Source of the DNA: Microvirga massiliensis
Lineage (GTDB): Bacteria > Pseudomonadota > Alphaproteobacteria > Rhizobiales > Beijerinckiaceae
Length of the DNA: 57,893 nucleotides
NCBI RefSeq assembly: GCF_001006805.1
Contig: NZ_LN811352.1
Location: forward strand, 3,258-61,150
Direction of reading: 5' to 3'
Shown piece by piece: positions 1-14,100 of the stretch. How positions within the stretch are numbered: the first letter of the stretch is position 1; each line of letters opens with the position of its first letter. Under the pieces are notes generated by a model. The model ran no database searches and was not told the origin of the DNA. It saw nothing but the letters and a program-made list of their open reading frames with translations. Made by a program: the position numbers and the translations under genes.

Positions 1-995
<995 letters not shown>

Positions 996-1100
996 CGTCC
1001 TTCTCCTTCGATGATGGGTATCGGACGTCGCCTCGCGACGTCCGATCGAGTGGACAGGCAATGATCTGGTCCCTGAGGCCACAAGCGAGTAGCCGTTGAA

Positions 1101-1136
1101 ATCCGCATGCGCCTATATTCAGCGTTCATGAATGCG
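1101..1136 (+). promoter_or_regulatory. LysR-type divergent promoter repeat, copy 1 (its regulator lost)
   Basis: This segment matches 5436-5471 and 8680-8715 base by base over most of its length, with the shared core CCTATATTC(A)GCGTTCATGAA. In copy 3 it sits immediately before an intact LysR gene. Here the regulator is gone: after its first codons (ATG at 1132) the sequence runs at once into the 3' end of the SDR gene. The cupin gene lies divergently on the other side, as expected of a LysR target. The repeat is seen directly; the regulatory role is inferred. Confidence 0.6.
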
Positions 1137-1161
1137 ATGGCTCGCACCGCCGTCACACTCG

Positions 1162-1989
1162 TCACTTGGGGGCGAGTTCGCCGTACCAGTAGGCTGCCGT
1201 GACGCCGCCATCCATGAGGAAGTCGCTGCCGGTGATGAATGCACCATCAGGGCCCATGAGGAGTGCGCCGACGGTTCCCACCTCGTCCGGGGTGCCGGCT
1301 CGCCCGGCTGCGGACAATTCGATCATGCGGCGGTAGCCGGGGCCGCGCGGACCCTCCAGTTCATCCTTCGCGAGCGGCGTGATGATGATCCCGGGGCTGA
1401 TCGTGTTGACCCGCGCACCGCGCTTGCCCCAACGCACGGCCTCGGCCATCACCCGCAACGAGTTCCCCCGCTTCGAGATTTGGTAGGCGTGAAGGGAATC
1501 CTTCACCTGATCGGGGTGAAGCATCGGCAGCTTGAGCAGGTCCTCGACCGGGGTTGTCGCGAGCGCCGCGTTCTGCTCGACCGAGAGCGGCGGCAGGCGG
1601 TGCCCGGATTGCGAGGCGATCACGACGCCAGCGCCCCCGCGGGTGATGACGTTGCCGAATTCCTCCAGCACGAGCGCGGTGCCGTAGAGATCGACCTTGA
1701 GGATCGTTTCCGGCGAGGCCTGGGTCGGGGACACGCCGGCGGCATGGATGACGCCGGAGACCTCGCCGAGGGCCGTGGCCGTCTCAACGAGCGCATGAAC
1801 TGAGGGGCGCGAGGACACGTCGACTGTAGCCGTGCTCACGTTGAAGCCGGCCTCGCTCAGTGCTTTGGCCGCCGCGTCGGCATTTTCCTGGCGCAGATCA
1901 GTCAGCAGGACATGCTTGCCTGCACTCACCCGCCGCGCGATGGCCTGGCCGATCGATCCGGCTCCAATGACAACGATCACGTTCGTCAT
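1162..1989 (-). CDS. SDR family NAD(P)-dependent oxidoreductase
   Basis: A 275-residue classical short-chain dehydrogenase. The Rossmann glycine motif GAGSIG is at residues 9-14, Asp31 ends the second strand and favours NAD(H) over NADP(H), Ser126 is in position for catalysis, and Tyr169-x3-Lys173 (YQISK) is the active-site pair. The C-terminus has the usual ITGSDFLMDGG. The ATG at 1989 follows an AAGGA ribosome site. It is a clear paralogue of the SDR at 4266-5099, including the unusual insertion around residues 130-165 before the active-site Tyr. Substrate unknown. Confidence 0.93.
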   Translation of the reverse strand: MTNVIVVIGAGSIGQAIARRVSAGKHVLLTDLRQENADAAAKALSEAGFNVSTATVDVSSRPSVHALVETATALGEVSGVIHAAGVSPTQASPETILKVDLYGTALVLEEFGNVITRGGAGVVIASQSGHRLPPLSVEQNAALATTPVEDLLKLPMLHPDQVKDSLHAYQISKRGNSLRVMAEAVRWGKRGARVNTISPGIIITPLAKDELEGPRGPGYRRMIELSAAGRAGTPDEVGTVGALLMGPDGAFITGSDFLMDGGVTAAYWYGELAPK

Positions 1990-1991
1990 GA

Positions 1992-4231
<2,240 letters not shown>

Positions 4232-4265
4232 TCAGGATTGGGGTGAACGCGCAGGCCGCCGTACT

Positions 4266-5098
4266 TTAGCCCGGTGTGGGCAACCTGCCGGCACGCATGG
4301 CGGCGATCACGCCGCCATCGATCAGGAGGTCGCTGCCGGTGATGAAGCCGGCGTCCGGACCGAGCAGAAAGGACGCCGCGACCGCGATCTCGTCGGGCGG
4401 GGCCATCCGCTTGACCGCCGATGCTTCGACCATGGCGCGGTAGATGTCGCCGATCTCCGACTCCAGCTCGTGCCGGGCTAGCGGCGTGACGATGATACCG
4501 GGGCTGATCGAATTGACTCGCGCGCCGCGGGCGCCCCAGCTCATTGCGGCCGCCTGCACCCGAAGGGTGTTGGCACGCTTCGCAATCATATAGGCGACGA
4601 GCGTGTTGGGGATCGCATCACCCTTCAGGAACGGCAGATCGAGAAGCTCGTCGGCCGGCGTGTAAGCCAGGGCGTGATCCTGTTCCGGGGGGAGTGCCGG
4701 CATCATGTGACCCGCCATGCTGGAGATGACGAGGCCTGCGCCGCCGGGTGCGATGACGCTCTCGAATTCCTCGAACACGACGGCTGAACCGTACAGATCG
4801 ACCTCCAGCAAACGGTCGACCGGCGCCATGTTCGGAGAAAGGCCTGCTGTGTTGACGACTTGGACCACATTGCCCAGCGATGCGGCGGCTTCGACCAGCG
4901 ACTTGACCGACTCGCGAGAAGACACATCAACGAAATGGGTCTCGACCGAATAGCTGGCATCACGCAGCTCCTCCGCTGCGGACTGCAACGTCCTGTCATT
5001 GAAGTCGGCAAGCAACAGCGTCCTGCCAAAGCCTTGCCGGCGCGCAATCGCAAGCCCGATACCGCCGGCTCCGATCACCACGACCACATCCCTGGCCA

Positions 5099-5099
<1 letters not shown>
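4266..5099 (-). CDS. SDR family NAD(P)-dependent oxidoreductase
   Basis: A 277-residue classical SDR, paralogous to 1162-1989. GAGGIG is at residues 10-15, Asp32 suggests NAD(H), Ser126/127 and Tyr170-x3-Lys174 (YMIAK) are the catalytic set, and FITGSDLLIDGG ends the fold. I chose the ATG at 5099, which has GAAGGAAG upstream and overlaps the stop of the AKR stub by one base (TGATG); a GTG at 5102 is also open. The overlap means its translation was coupled to the AKR that has now been reduced to a stub. Substrate unknown. Confidence 0.92.
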
Positions 5100-5326
<227 letters not shown>

Positions 5327-5435
5327 TTACTGCCGCTTTTCTCCATCGATCGGGGCTTCAGGCCGCACCGAGACAGCCGATGGTGTCGACAGGATCTGAT
5401 TTAGCTGCTGCGACCGCAGGCGATTAGATATTGCA

Positions 5436-5471
5436 ACCCGCATGAACCTATATCTGCGGTTCATGAATGCG
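5436..5471 (+). promoter_or_regulatory. LysR-type divergent promoter repeat, copy 2
   Basis: Shares CCTATATCTGCGGTTCATGA with copy 1 (one or two changes) and copy 3, and further upstream shares CCGCAGGCGATTAGAT with copy 3. It precedes a LysR remnant on the plus strand and faces the AKR stub on the minus strand. LysR proteins usually bind such intergenic segments; that this one still functions is not shown. Confidence 0.55.
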
Positions 5472-5664
5472 GCGCGACGAGCTTGGCGACCCAGTGACGT
5501 TCCGGGCCACGGCGGAGGAACGCAGTTTCACGCGCCGCCACGCGGCTCGGGATCTCCCAGTGTCGCTCAGTCATTCGGTGCCCCGCCTCGAGGAGCGGCT
5601 TGGGGTTCGCCTGTTGACGCGCACCACCCTCAGCGTCGCGCCCACGCAAGCTGGCAAACGCCCG
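5467..5664 (+). pseudogene. LysR regulator remnant (winged-helix domain only)
   Basis: The frame MRRDELGDPVTFRATAEERS aligns without a gap to the start of the intact regulator at 8711 for 66 codons, through RLEERLGVRLLTRTT and APTQAG. Several residues of the helix-turn-helix are altered (AAAKLGTSQSALS has become RHAARDLPVSLSH). Similarity stops at about 5664, where the 3' end of the antiporter gene begins on the other strand, so the effector domain was removed by the event that brought the antiporter here. Confidence 0.75.
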
Positions 5665-5665
5665 T

Positions 5666-7231
5666 TCAATTGCGAGTGGTTGCGGGCCTGGCACTCAACT
5701 CCAGCCAGTCAAGCTCCTCCTCGGCACGGCGGAACGCGTCATCCCCGATGGTGCCGGAGGTTCGGAGATCATCGATGGCGACCCGCGATGCAGTCACGAG
5801 GCGCCGCCGCAACACATTGTCCGCGCTGTCCCGAGGGTCTCCGCCGCGTCGAGCTTCGCCCAGGGCCTCTGCGTATTCCAGTCGGAGCCGCGCCGCGGCC
5901 GGCGTGTCGTCATCTGCAAGCTCCTTCATCGCCGCTTTCAGCGCGGCTTGTCGCGCGAGACTGAGCTCCGTCTGGATCGTCAAGTCCCGAGGCAGGCGAA
6001 GGAGCCTGAGAAGAGGACGGAGCGTCAGGCCTTGGATCACCAAGGTGCCCAGCACCACGACAAAGGCGGTGAATTGGATGAAGTCGCGATGGGGGAAACC
6101 CGCCGGAAGGGCCAGTGCGGCGGCAAGGGTGACGATGCCGCGCATCCCGGACCATCCCACCACGAAGCCGGCCTTCGCGCTTGGCGCAGACGTCGTTGGC
6201 GCAGACGTCGGAGAGTCGGCTGGGTCGCCACCAAGGAGCCGGGTCGTCAGAACCAGCCCGGCGTGGTACGTCATGACCCAGGCGATGCGGACCGCGATGA
6301 CGACGGCCAGGATGATGAGGGCCATGCCGACGAAGCGCAGGCGCTCCGGACCGGAAAGCGCGTCGAGGATGGGACGCAACTGAAGCCCGATCAGCGTGAA
6401 CGCCAGGACGTTCAGCACCACGGTCACGGTCTCCCAGATCGCGAAGGACGGCACCCTCAGGTGGGCGGGCATCGGGGAGACGCTTCGACGCGCCACGGAA
6501 AGCCCGAAGACCACGATGGTGACGACGCCGGAGAGGCCGAGGCGCTCGGCCGCGAGCCAGACACCAAAGGTTATGATGAACTGAAAGATGACCGAGCTGG
6601 GCGCATCCTGGAGGCGCCCTATCAGCAGGCCGACCGGCCGGGCGAGGAGCCAGCCGACCACGATGCTACCGAGGACCACGAGCGCGAAGGTCGGCATTGC
6701 GCCGGTCACGCTGAAGCTGCCGGCCGCCACGGCGCCGACGGCCAGCCTGTAGATGAGGAGCGCCGAGGCGTCGTTCAGCAGGCTCTCCCCCTCCAGCACC
6801 ACCCGGATGCGGTGCGGCGGATCCACCTGGCGCATCACCGCCAGGGCCGCGACGGCATCGGGCGGCGCGAGCAAAGCGCCGAGCGCGAAGGCCGCCGCCC
6901 AGGGCAGGTCGGGCAGAAGCTGACGGGCGGTGAAAGCCACCGTCACGGTCGTGAGCGCGACGGCCACCAGGACGAGCGACAGGACGGCGGCCCAATTGCG
7001 CCGTAGGTCCCGCAATGAGGCGTCGTAGGCGGCGTCCAGCAGCACGGGGGCCACGAACAGGGCCAGGATCAGGTCAGGGGGCAGATCGAGACGAGGCGCT
7101 CCCGGGATGAAGGCGATCAGCGCGCCGCCCAGGGCAAGCAGCGTCGGGTAGGGGATGTTCATCCGCCGGGCGAACAGCGACAGGATCGTCGCGCCCAGCA
7201 GGAGCGCCAGAATGGTCTCGAACACGTGCAT
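5666..7231 (-). CDS. Na+/H+ antiporter, CPA1 family
   Basis: A 521-residue inner-membrane protein with about twelve hydrophobic segments and the CPA1 signature VVLEGESLLNDASALLIY near residue 195, whose acidic and Asn residues bind the cation. The last 120 residues are polar and cytoplasmic. Predicted to exchange Na+ (or K+) for H+ in pH and salt homeostasis. I start at the ATG at 7231 (MHVFETILALLLG); a longer frame to 7390 adds 53 polar residues not typical of the family. Its stop codon abuts the broken LysR gene, suggesting that the antiporter arrived by rearrangement. Confidence 0.9.
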   Translation of the reverse strand: MHVFETILALLLGATILSLFARRMNIPYPTLLALGGALIAFIPGAPRLDLPPDLILALFVAPVLLDAAYDASLRDLRRNWAAVLSLVLVAVALTTVTVAFTARQLLPDLPWAAAFALGALLAPPDAVAALAVMRQVDPPHRIRVVLEGESLLNDASALLIYRLAVGAVAAGSFSVTGAMPTFALVVLGSIVVGWLLARPVGLLIGRLQDAPSSVIFQFIITFGVWLAAERLGLSGVVTIVVFGLSVARRSVSPMPAHLRVPSFAIWETVTVVLNVLAFTLIGLQLRPILDALSGPERLRFVGMALIILAVVIAVRIAWVMTYHAGLVLTTRLLGGDPADSPTSAPTTSAPSAKAGFVVGWSGMRGIVTLAAALALPAGFPHRDFIQFTAFVVVLGTLVIQGLTLRPLLRLLRLPRDLTIQTELSLARQAALKAAMKELADDDTPAAARLRLEYAEALGEARRGGDPRDSADNVLRRRLVTASRVAIDDLRTSGTIGDDAFRRAEEELDWLELSARPATTRN

Positions 7232-7473
7232 CAGGGCGTAAGCCTCTCGAGAACGCGTGTGATCGATCCGAAAGTCCGGCCGTGCCGGGCTTCCAAGCAG
7301 CCGACCTCCATCCAATCGGCCCGATCCATTCGTGCTCCTGGTGTGAGTGTCACATTCAAGCCGAGCACATGCAGGACTCGACACACTCACCTGCTTGGTC
7401 AGTCCGTCTGCACGTCCAGCCTGATTCCAAACCAGAGAATCCGGCTTTGCGCGATCCAGGACCCGGAGGCGGA

Positions 7474-8565
7474 TCAGTCCAAGTTTTTCTCGTCGAGAAA
7501 CTTCGACATCAGGTCTGCAACGTCACGATTGTTCAGGTCCGAGAATGGAAAGTGCGTGTTGCCTCGGATTCCCAGTTCCGGCAAATGCACGACGGTGACG
7601 TCGCCGCCATGGCGGTTCACGGCATCCCTCCACAGTCTCGCCATGGCGAGACGGACGCGCCATTGGTCTTGGCCCGGATTCGCCATCGGTTGCTCCGGAA
7701 TGTTGTCTCCGTAGTAGATGACGATCGGGATCTTCGTGAGTTGCATGAACTCCGACAGAGGCACGCCAACCGCCTCCAGCGGGCCGCCGGAGCTCGGCAT
7801 CGGGGGAGGCACCTCGCCGTCCGGGAAGATGAAGTTGCTGCCCGGCTCATAGGCGACGATGGCGTGGACATTCTGGCTCTTCGTTGCCGTGCGCCAGCCC
7901 GGACCGCCACTTTGTGAATGGGTGACGAGAATCCCGGGCCCGATCTTGTCAAAGAGCGCCGCAACGGCGTCGGAGGTCACCTCAACATCGAAGGGGCCCG
8001 TGTTGGGTGTCATCTGGCGGAAGTACTGGTTCAGGGTCTCTGGGTCACGGGAGAACTGCACGCCCGGGAAATAGTTCGGCCAAATGCCGACACGGAAGAT
8101 GTTGAACCATCCTTGTTCGTCAGGCGTCGGCGTGATGGTGGCTGGTAGAGTGCTGCGTCCAGCATCGCCCCGGCGTGGTTGGTCGATCACGTAGACGCCG
8201 AAGCCGCGACGCAGGAAGATGTTCTGGTATCCCTCGCGTCCATCCGGCGTGGTTTCCCACGTCTTGGAGAACTGTCCAGCGCCGTGCCACATGACGAGCG
8301 GGAGCCTGCGCGCATTCACCGGGACCTGATAGAAGGCGTAGGCGTGATCACCGCGGTAGGTCTGCCCTGCGGGATCCCTCGGCCTCTCGGGATCGAAGAT
8401 GCCGGGCGCGGTGACCACCGTCCCGCCGACGGCAAAGCTCCCTTGCTCCTGGATGACCAGCGGCTCGGGCCTGCTCGTTTGCTGGGCCATTGTCCCCGCC
8501 GGCGCAACCATGCCGGCCGAGACCAGAAGGAGTGCGGCTGACAGTCTCCAGTGCTTCGGTATCAT
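7474..8565 (-). CDS. Secreted alpha/beta-hydrolase (esterase-like)
   Basis: A 363-residue protein with a signal peptide (LSAALLLVSAGMVAPAG, likely cut after TMA before QQTS). WHGAGQFSKTW is the oxyanion region after strand 3, HSQSGG gives the nucleophilic Ser, and GNTHFPFSDLNN near the C-terminus probably supplies the His. Related periplasmic hydrolases are annotated as esterases; the substrate is unknown. It faces the intact LysR gene across the third promoter repeat, which makes it the probable target of that regulator. Confidence 0.88.
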   Translation of the reverse strand: MIPKHWRLSAALLLVSAGMVAPAGTMAQQTSRPEPLVIQEQGSFAVGGTVVTAPGIFDPERPRDPAGQTYRGDHAYAFYQVPVNARRLPLVMWHGAGQFSKTWETTPDGREGYQNIFLRRGFGVYVIDQPRRGDAGRSTLPATITPTPDEQGWFNIFRVGIWPNYFPGVQFSRDPETLNQYFRQMTPNTGPFDVEVTSDAVAALFDKIGPGILVTHSQSGGPGWRTATKSQNVHAIVAYEPGSNFIFPDGEVPPPMPSSGGPLEAVGVPLSEFMQLTKIPIVIYYGDNIPEQPMANPGQDQWRVRLAMARLWRDAVNRHGGDVTVVHLPELGIRGNTHFPFSDLNNRDVADLMSKFLDEKNLD

Positions 8566-8679
8566 CCAGTCCTTCCCGTCAATGCATATGGATCCGTCTC
8601 CCTTGCCGCGGCCGTGACGGCCGGTGAGGTCGACAGATGGTGATCTAGCGGGCGCGGCCGCAGGCGATTAGATGGCAAA

Positions 8680-8715
8680 ATCCGAATGGGCTTATATCCG
8701 GGATTCATAAATGCA
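8680..8715 (+). promoter_or_regulatory. LysR-type divergent promoter repeat, copy 3 (intact pair)
   Basis: Third copy of the segment at 1101 and 5436, with core CTTATATCCGGGATTCATAA. It separates the intact LysR gene (ATG at 8711) from the hydrolase gene (start 8565), the classic arrangement for a LysR regulator and its divergent target. Confidence 0.6.
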
Positions 8716-9604
8716 GCGCGACGAGCTGGGCGATCTGGCGGCGTTCCTCGCCGTAGCGGAAGAGCGGAGCTTCACCCGGGCGGCGGCGAAGCTCGGCACC
8801 TCGCAGTCGGCGCTCAGCTACACGCTGCGCCGGCTCGAGGAGCGGCTGGGAGTGCGGCTGCTGGCCCGCACCACCCGCAGCGTCGTGCCGACCGAGGCGG
8901 GCGAGCGCCTGCTCCGCACCCTCGGCCCGGCGTTCGACAGCATCGGCGCGGAGCTGGCCGGCTTGAGCGAGTTCCGCGAGAAGCCCGCCGGCACCATCCG
9001 CATCACCACAGGCGAGCATGCCGCCCGGGCGGTGCTCTGGCCTGCCTTGGAGCGGCTGCTGCCGGACTACCCCGACATCAAGGTTGAGGTCGTCATCGAC
9101 TATGGCCTGACCGACATCGTCGCCGAGCGGTACGACGCCGGCATCCGCCTTGGCGAGCAGGTCGAGAAGGACATGATCGCCGTGCGCATCGGGCCGGACA
9201 TGCGCATGGCGGTGGTCGGGACGCCCTCCTACTTCGCGAAACGTCCGAAGCCGAAGAAGCCGCAGGACCTCGTCGGCCATGACTGCATCAACCTGCGCCT
9301 GCCGACGCTCGGCGGCCTCTATGCGTGGGAGTTCGGGAAGGCCGGGCGCGAGCTGAAGGTGCGGGTGGAAGGGCAACTCGTGTTCAACGTCTCTGCTCTG
9401 GCCCTCGAAGCGGCGCTGGCCGGGCTCGGATTGGCATTCCTGCTCGAGGATCACGTGCACACGCACCTTGCCGACGGTCGTCTCATCCGGGTGCTCGCCG
9501 ACTGGTGCCCGCCGTTTTCGGGCTATCACCTCTACTACCCGAGCCGTCGGCAACCCGCGCCGGCCTTCGCTCTCCTGGTCGATGCGCTGCGCTTCCGGGG
9601 GTGA
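8711..9604 (+). CDS. LysR family transcriptional regulator
   Basis: A 297-residue regulator. Residues 1-60 are the winged helix-turn-helix (FTRAAAKLGTSQSALSYTLR), residues 90-295 the periplasmic-binding-like effector domain. It is the only complete one of three related LysR loci here. It probably regulates the divergent hydrolase and perhaps, through the repeated promoter segment, the cupin/AKR pair. The inducer is unknown. Confidence 0.93.
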   Translation: MQRDELGDLAAFLAVAEERSFTRAAAKLGTSQSALSYTLRRLEERLGVRLLARTTRSVVPTEAGERLLRTLGPAFDSIGAELAGLSEFREKPAGTIRITTGEHAARAVLWPALERLLPDYPDIKVEVVIDYGLTDIVAERYDAGIRLGEQVEKDMIAVRIGPDMRMAVVGTPSYFAKRPKPKKPQDLVGHDCINLRLPTLGGLYAWEFGKAGRELKVRVEGQLVFNVSALALEAALAGLGLAFLLEDHVHTHLADGRLIRVLADWCPPFSGYHLYYPSRRQPAPAFALLVDALRFRG

Positions 9605-9948
9605 AGCACCCGCATCCGTCATCGAAAGGGCGCAGAGAGTCCATACGCCGACGGCGCGGGTCGAAAGGACTGCTGCTGGCACCTCTGAGACGTAAGCGCT
9701 TGGTCCGCTCCGGCGCGCAAGAGCCGATGTTCGTCGAGCAGCCGGGATGTGAAGGTTTGACCCAGGGCGGACAAACTGCCTGATCAAGAGGAATCGGCCG
9801 TTTGAAGATTCCAGCCACGGATCATCGGTGTGTCATGACCTCACGGGGGCCATGAGCAAGAGCCCCGCCGGCCCAGGCCGCGGAGGCTTCATCATGTCCG
9901 TCATGCGGCGGCGTTCGTCAAAGAGCCGGCGAATACAACGGAGCAGAA
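9605..9948. other. Intergenic region, 344 bp
   Basis: I see no convincing gene, RNA or repeat here. The last 15 bases carry a weak ribosome site (CGGAGCAG) for the next gene. Overlapping open frames lack ribosome sites and family features. Confidence 0.5.
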
Positions 9949-10545
9949 ATGATGAAGGAGCCCGACGAGTTCATTGCAAAAGGCAGGCTGGATGCGATCA
10001 CCGACGGCGTCTTTGCCTTTGCGATGACGCTCCTGGTCGTCAATCTCGACCTGCCAGAAGGCTTCAATCCGACGACCAGTGGCGAGTTGCTCGCAGCTCT
10101 CGCCCGGCTCGCCGACACGTTCATCGCGTACATTGTTACTTTTCTCGTGCTCGCCCTTTTCTGGCTCGAACGGGCGCACACGAAGGAGGAGCCGGAGACG
10201 GCCAGCGGCGCTTACGCCTGGACAGTGCTCTTGCACCTGTTCTTCGTCACCTTGCTGCCCTTTTCAATGATCGTCGCCGGCCGCTACGAGCTCGTTCCCG
10301 CGATCTGGATCTACGGCGGCAACTTGATCCTCCTGGCCTTGACTGCGATAGCGACCACGTTCGTGATCGAGAGGGACGCCGGCCACCGGCTGGTCGCAAG
10401 CGGACGCGCCGAGTTCAGCCTGCTGATCACTTCCGCCTTGCTCTCCATGGCGATCGGTGTCTTCGCCCCCGATCGCGCCATGTACGCATACTTCCTCAAC
10501 TTTGCCGCGCCGCTCGTCCGCCGGTGGGCAATCGCGACGAGCTGA
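9949..10545 (+). CDS. TMEM175-like potassium channel family protein (DUF1211)
   Basis: A 198-residue membrane protein with five to six hydrophobic helices. The N-terminal RLDAITDGVFAFAMTLLVVN is the family signature of bacterial TMEM175 channels, where helix 1 lines the pore. The length matches bacterial members (about 200 residues). It probably conducts K+; no regulator is evident. Confidence 0.85.
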   Translation: MMKEPDEFIAKGRLDAITDGVFAFAMTLLVVNLDLPEGFNPTTSGELLAALARLADTFIAYIVTFLVLALFWLERAHTKEEPETASGAYAWTVLLHLFFVTLLPFSMIVAGRYELVPAIWIYGGNLILLALTAIATTFVIERDAGHRLVASGRAEFSLLITSALLSMAIGVFAPDRAMYAYFLNFAAPLVRRWAIATS

Positions 10546-10668
10546 GGGAATGACCGCTCCTGGAGCCAAGCTGAGCTTGATCGAATTTCCGCTTCCGGGC
10601 GCAGTGGAGAACTGAGCCTTCCTTAACGCCGACCGGGCAGTCTGGCGCCACGCAACGAGGAACGTGGA

Positions 10669-11103
10669 ATGCTGCCTGTCGCCCTGGCCCAGGAGTTCGC
10701 CCGGGATGCCCTCCTGACCCATGATGAGATGCGGGCGGCCGGGATCGGCACCCGTGACGTCGCCGAATTGGTCAGGCGCGGGGAGATCGTCCGCGTCGCC
10801 CGGAACCTCTCCGTGTAACGCGGAAAGGATTCCCACGGCTCGCTGGACCACGCGATCACCTGCAAGATCAGCGGCGGCGTGCTCCGGGGACTCACGGCGG
10901 GCACGATCCACGGCCTGACCGATGACATCCCGTGGGCCATCCACGTCCTCGTCCCGACGGGCAGGCGGATCAAGCCCCGCACAGCGGGTCTCATGATCCG
11001 CTCGCGCGGCACGCGCCAGTCCCGCAACCTGGAGGTCGGCATCGAGGAAATGCGCGTCGACGGCTTCCACCTGCGGGTTACCGCCAAGGCCCGGAAGTAC
11101 GAA
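10669..11103 (+). pseudogene. AbiEi-like antitoxin / winged-helix regulator, broken
   Basis: The frame opens with MLPVALAQEFARDALLTHDE and a winged-helix region ending in EIVRVARNLSV, then meets TAA at 10816-10818. The same frame continues with ISGGVLRGLTAGTIHGLTDD, WAIHVLVPTGRR and VEEMRVDGFHLRVT-like text, all matching the conserved body of type IV AbiEi-family antitoxin proteins. At about 11103 similarity ends against the 3' end of nrdJ, so the C-terminus is also lost. No AbiEii toxin gene is in the window. Two lesions make it non-functional. Confidence 0.75.
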
Positions 11104-11109
11104 GAGTAC

Positions 11110-14100
11110 TCAACTGCACCCGGTCGTCCCCCCGCACGTATCGCACTTCAGGCAGGTCCCATTCCGCACCAGCGTGAAGTTCGCGCATTCGGGGCAGGCC
11201 TCGCCGACATAACCCTTCATCTTCGCTTCTGCACGGCGGTCGGCGACTGTCGGTGTCGCCGCAACATCCGCAGGCGCCGACGCCAGGAAGCCGAGCTTGC
11301 TCATCTCGGTGCTTCCATAGGCTGTCTCCGCCGCTTCGACGGCATCGTCCTTCAAGGCAGTCGCACCTTGGCTGCGCGCCGGAGCATTTCGGGCCCCGCC
11401 CGGGATCAGCATGAAGCGATCGGAGTTGCCGCGCACGAAACCCTTCGAGATGTAGGGCGTCGCCGGCGCTGCGCTCGGAGCTTTCGACTGATCCTCGCCC
11501 TTGCCGATCGTCGTCGGGCCGGTTTCCGAAGGGTCGACATGCGCGAGATCGTTTCGGCCGAGATAGGACACGGCGAGCTCGCGGAACACGTAGTCGATGA
11601 TCGAGGTCGCATTCTTGATGCGCTCGTTGCCCTGCACGAAGCCTGCCGGCTCGAAACGCGTGAAGGTGAAGGCCTCCACGTATTCCTCGAGCGGCACGCC
11701 ATATTGCAGGCCGAGCGAAATCGCGATCGCGAAGTTGTTCATCATCGCGCGGAAGGCGGCGCCTTCCTTGTGCATGTCGATGAAGATCTCGCCGAGCCGG
11801 CCGTCGTCGTATTCGCCGGTGCGCAGATACACTTTGTGTCCGCCGACGATGGCCTTCTGGGTGTAACCCTTGCGGCGATCCGGCATCTTCTCGCGATCCC
11901 GGACGCGCTCGACACGCTCGATTACGCGCTCGACGATCTTCTCCGCCACCTGGGCGGTCTTTGCGACCGCAGGCTGCGCGAGCAGGGCCTCGTGCGCTTC
12001 GTCGGCATCATCGTCGTCATCGGCGATGAGAGCGGCGTTCAGCGGCTGTGAGAGCTTCGAACCATCGCGATAGAGCGCATTGGCTTTCAGCCCGAGGTGC
12101 CAGGAGAGCATGTAGGCGCTCTTGCAATCCTCGACCGTCGCGTCGTTCGGCATGTTGATGGTCTTGGAGATCGCGCCCGAGATGAAGGGCTGCGCCGCCG
12201 CCATCATCCGGATGTGGCTCTCGACCGAGAGATAGCGCTTGCCGATGCGTCCGCACGGATTGGCGCAATCGAAGACCGGGTAGTGCTCCGGCTTCAGGAA
12301 CGGCGCACCCTCGAGCGTCATCGCTCCGCAGACATGGATGTTCGCGGCCTCGATTTCGGTCTTCGAGAAGCCGAGATAGGAGAGAAGATCGAAGCCCGGA
12401 TCGTTGAGCTTCTCCTCCGGCACCTTCAGAATTTCCGTCAGGAAATCCTCGCCGAGCGTCCATTTGTTGAAGACGAACTTGATATCGAAGGCGCTCTTCA
12501 GGCCCTTCTCGATCGCTTCGATCTTCTCGTCCGTGAAGCCGCGCGCGCGGAGTGAGCCGGGGTTCACGCCGGGGGCCTGCTTCATCGAGCCGTGGCCGAC
12601 CGCATAGGCCTCGATCTCCGCGATCTCCGATTCGCGATAGCCGAGCGCCCGCAGTGCATCCGGCACGGCGCCGTTGATGATCTTGAAGTAGCCGCCGCCC
12701 GCGAGCTTCTTGAACTTCACGAGCGCGAAATCTGGCTCGATCCCAGTGGTGTCGCAATCCATCACGAGGCCGATCGTGCCCGTCGGCGCGATCACGGTCG
12801 ATTGCGCATTGCGGTAGCCGTTCTTCTCGCCGAGATCGAGCGCACGGTCCCAGGCCGCGCGGGCATGGGCGACGAGATTCGCATCCGGACACGAGGCGTG
12901 GTCGAGCGGGACGGGGAGGGTGCTGAGTCCCTCGTAGCCCTCGTGCACGCCATGGGCTGCCCGGCGATGGTTGCGGATGACGCGCAGCATGTGCTTCGCG
13001 TTGGCCTTGTAGGCCGGGAACGGCCCGAGCTCTCCGGCCATTTCCGCGGAGGTCGCGTAGGCGGTGCCGGTCATGATCGCGGTCAGGACGCCGCAGAGCG
13101 CCCGGCCGGCATCCGAATCGTAGGGCAGGCCCATGGTCATGAGCAGGCCGCCGATATTCGCGTATCCCAGGCCGAGGGTGCGGTATTCGTAGGAGAGTTC
13201 CGCGATTTCGCGCGACGGGAACTGCGCCATCATCACCGAGATCTCGAGCACCAGCGTCCAAAGACGGCAGACATGCTCGAAGGAATCGACGTCGAACTGG
13301 CGCATCTCGCGATCGTAGAAGGCGAGCAGGTTAGCGGAGGCCAGATTGCAGGCCGTGTCGTCGAGGAACATGTATTCCGAGCACGGGTTCGAGGCCCGGA
13401 TCCGGCCGCCTGCGGGGCAGGTGTGCCAGTCGTTCATGGTGGTGTTGAAGTGCAGGCCGGGATCGGCGGAAGCCCAGGCCGCATGCCCGATCCGCTCCCA
13501 CAGATCGCGCGCCTTGACGGTCTTCTTCACCTTCCCGCTGCGGAAGAGGAGAGCCCAATCGGCATCGGCTTCCACGGCGCGCAGGAACTCGTCCGTGATC
13601 GATACGGAGTTGTTCGAGTTCTGCCCCGAGACGGTGAGATAGGCCTCGCTGTCCCAATCCGTGTCGTAGATCGGGAACTCGATATCCGTGTAGCCCTGCC
13701 GTGCGAACTGGATGACGCGCTTGATGTAGTTGTCGGGGATCATCGCCCGGCGGGCGAGCTTGATCTCGCGCTTGAGCGCGGGGTTCTTCTCCGGATCGAA
13801 GCAGGCGTCGCCCTCGGCCTCGCAGTTCACGCAGGCCCGCATGATGGCTTTCAGGTGCCGGTTGGCGAGCTTGGAGCCAGCCACGAGGGCGGCGACCTTC
13901 TGCTCCTCCTTCACCTTCCAGTCGATGTAATCCTCGATGTCGGGGTGATCGATGTCGACGACCACCATCTTGGCCGCGCGCCGCGTCGTGCCACCGGATT
14001 TGATGGCGCCGGCCGCCCGGTCACCGATCTTCAGGAAGGACATCAGGCCCGAGGAGCGCCCGCCGCCCGACAGCTTCTCTCCCTCGCCGCGGAGTCGCGA

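Noticed and set aside
7232..7473. Gene in the gap between the antiporter and hydrolase
   Set aside because: Overlapping frames (7226-7714, 7282-7917) extend antisense into the hydrolase and have no ribosome site or recognisable domain.
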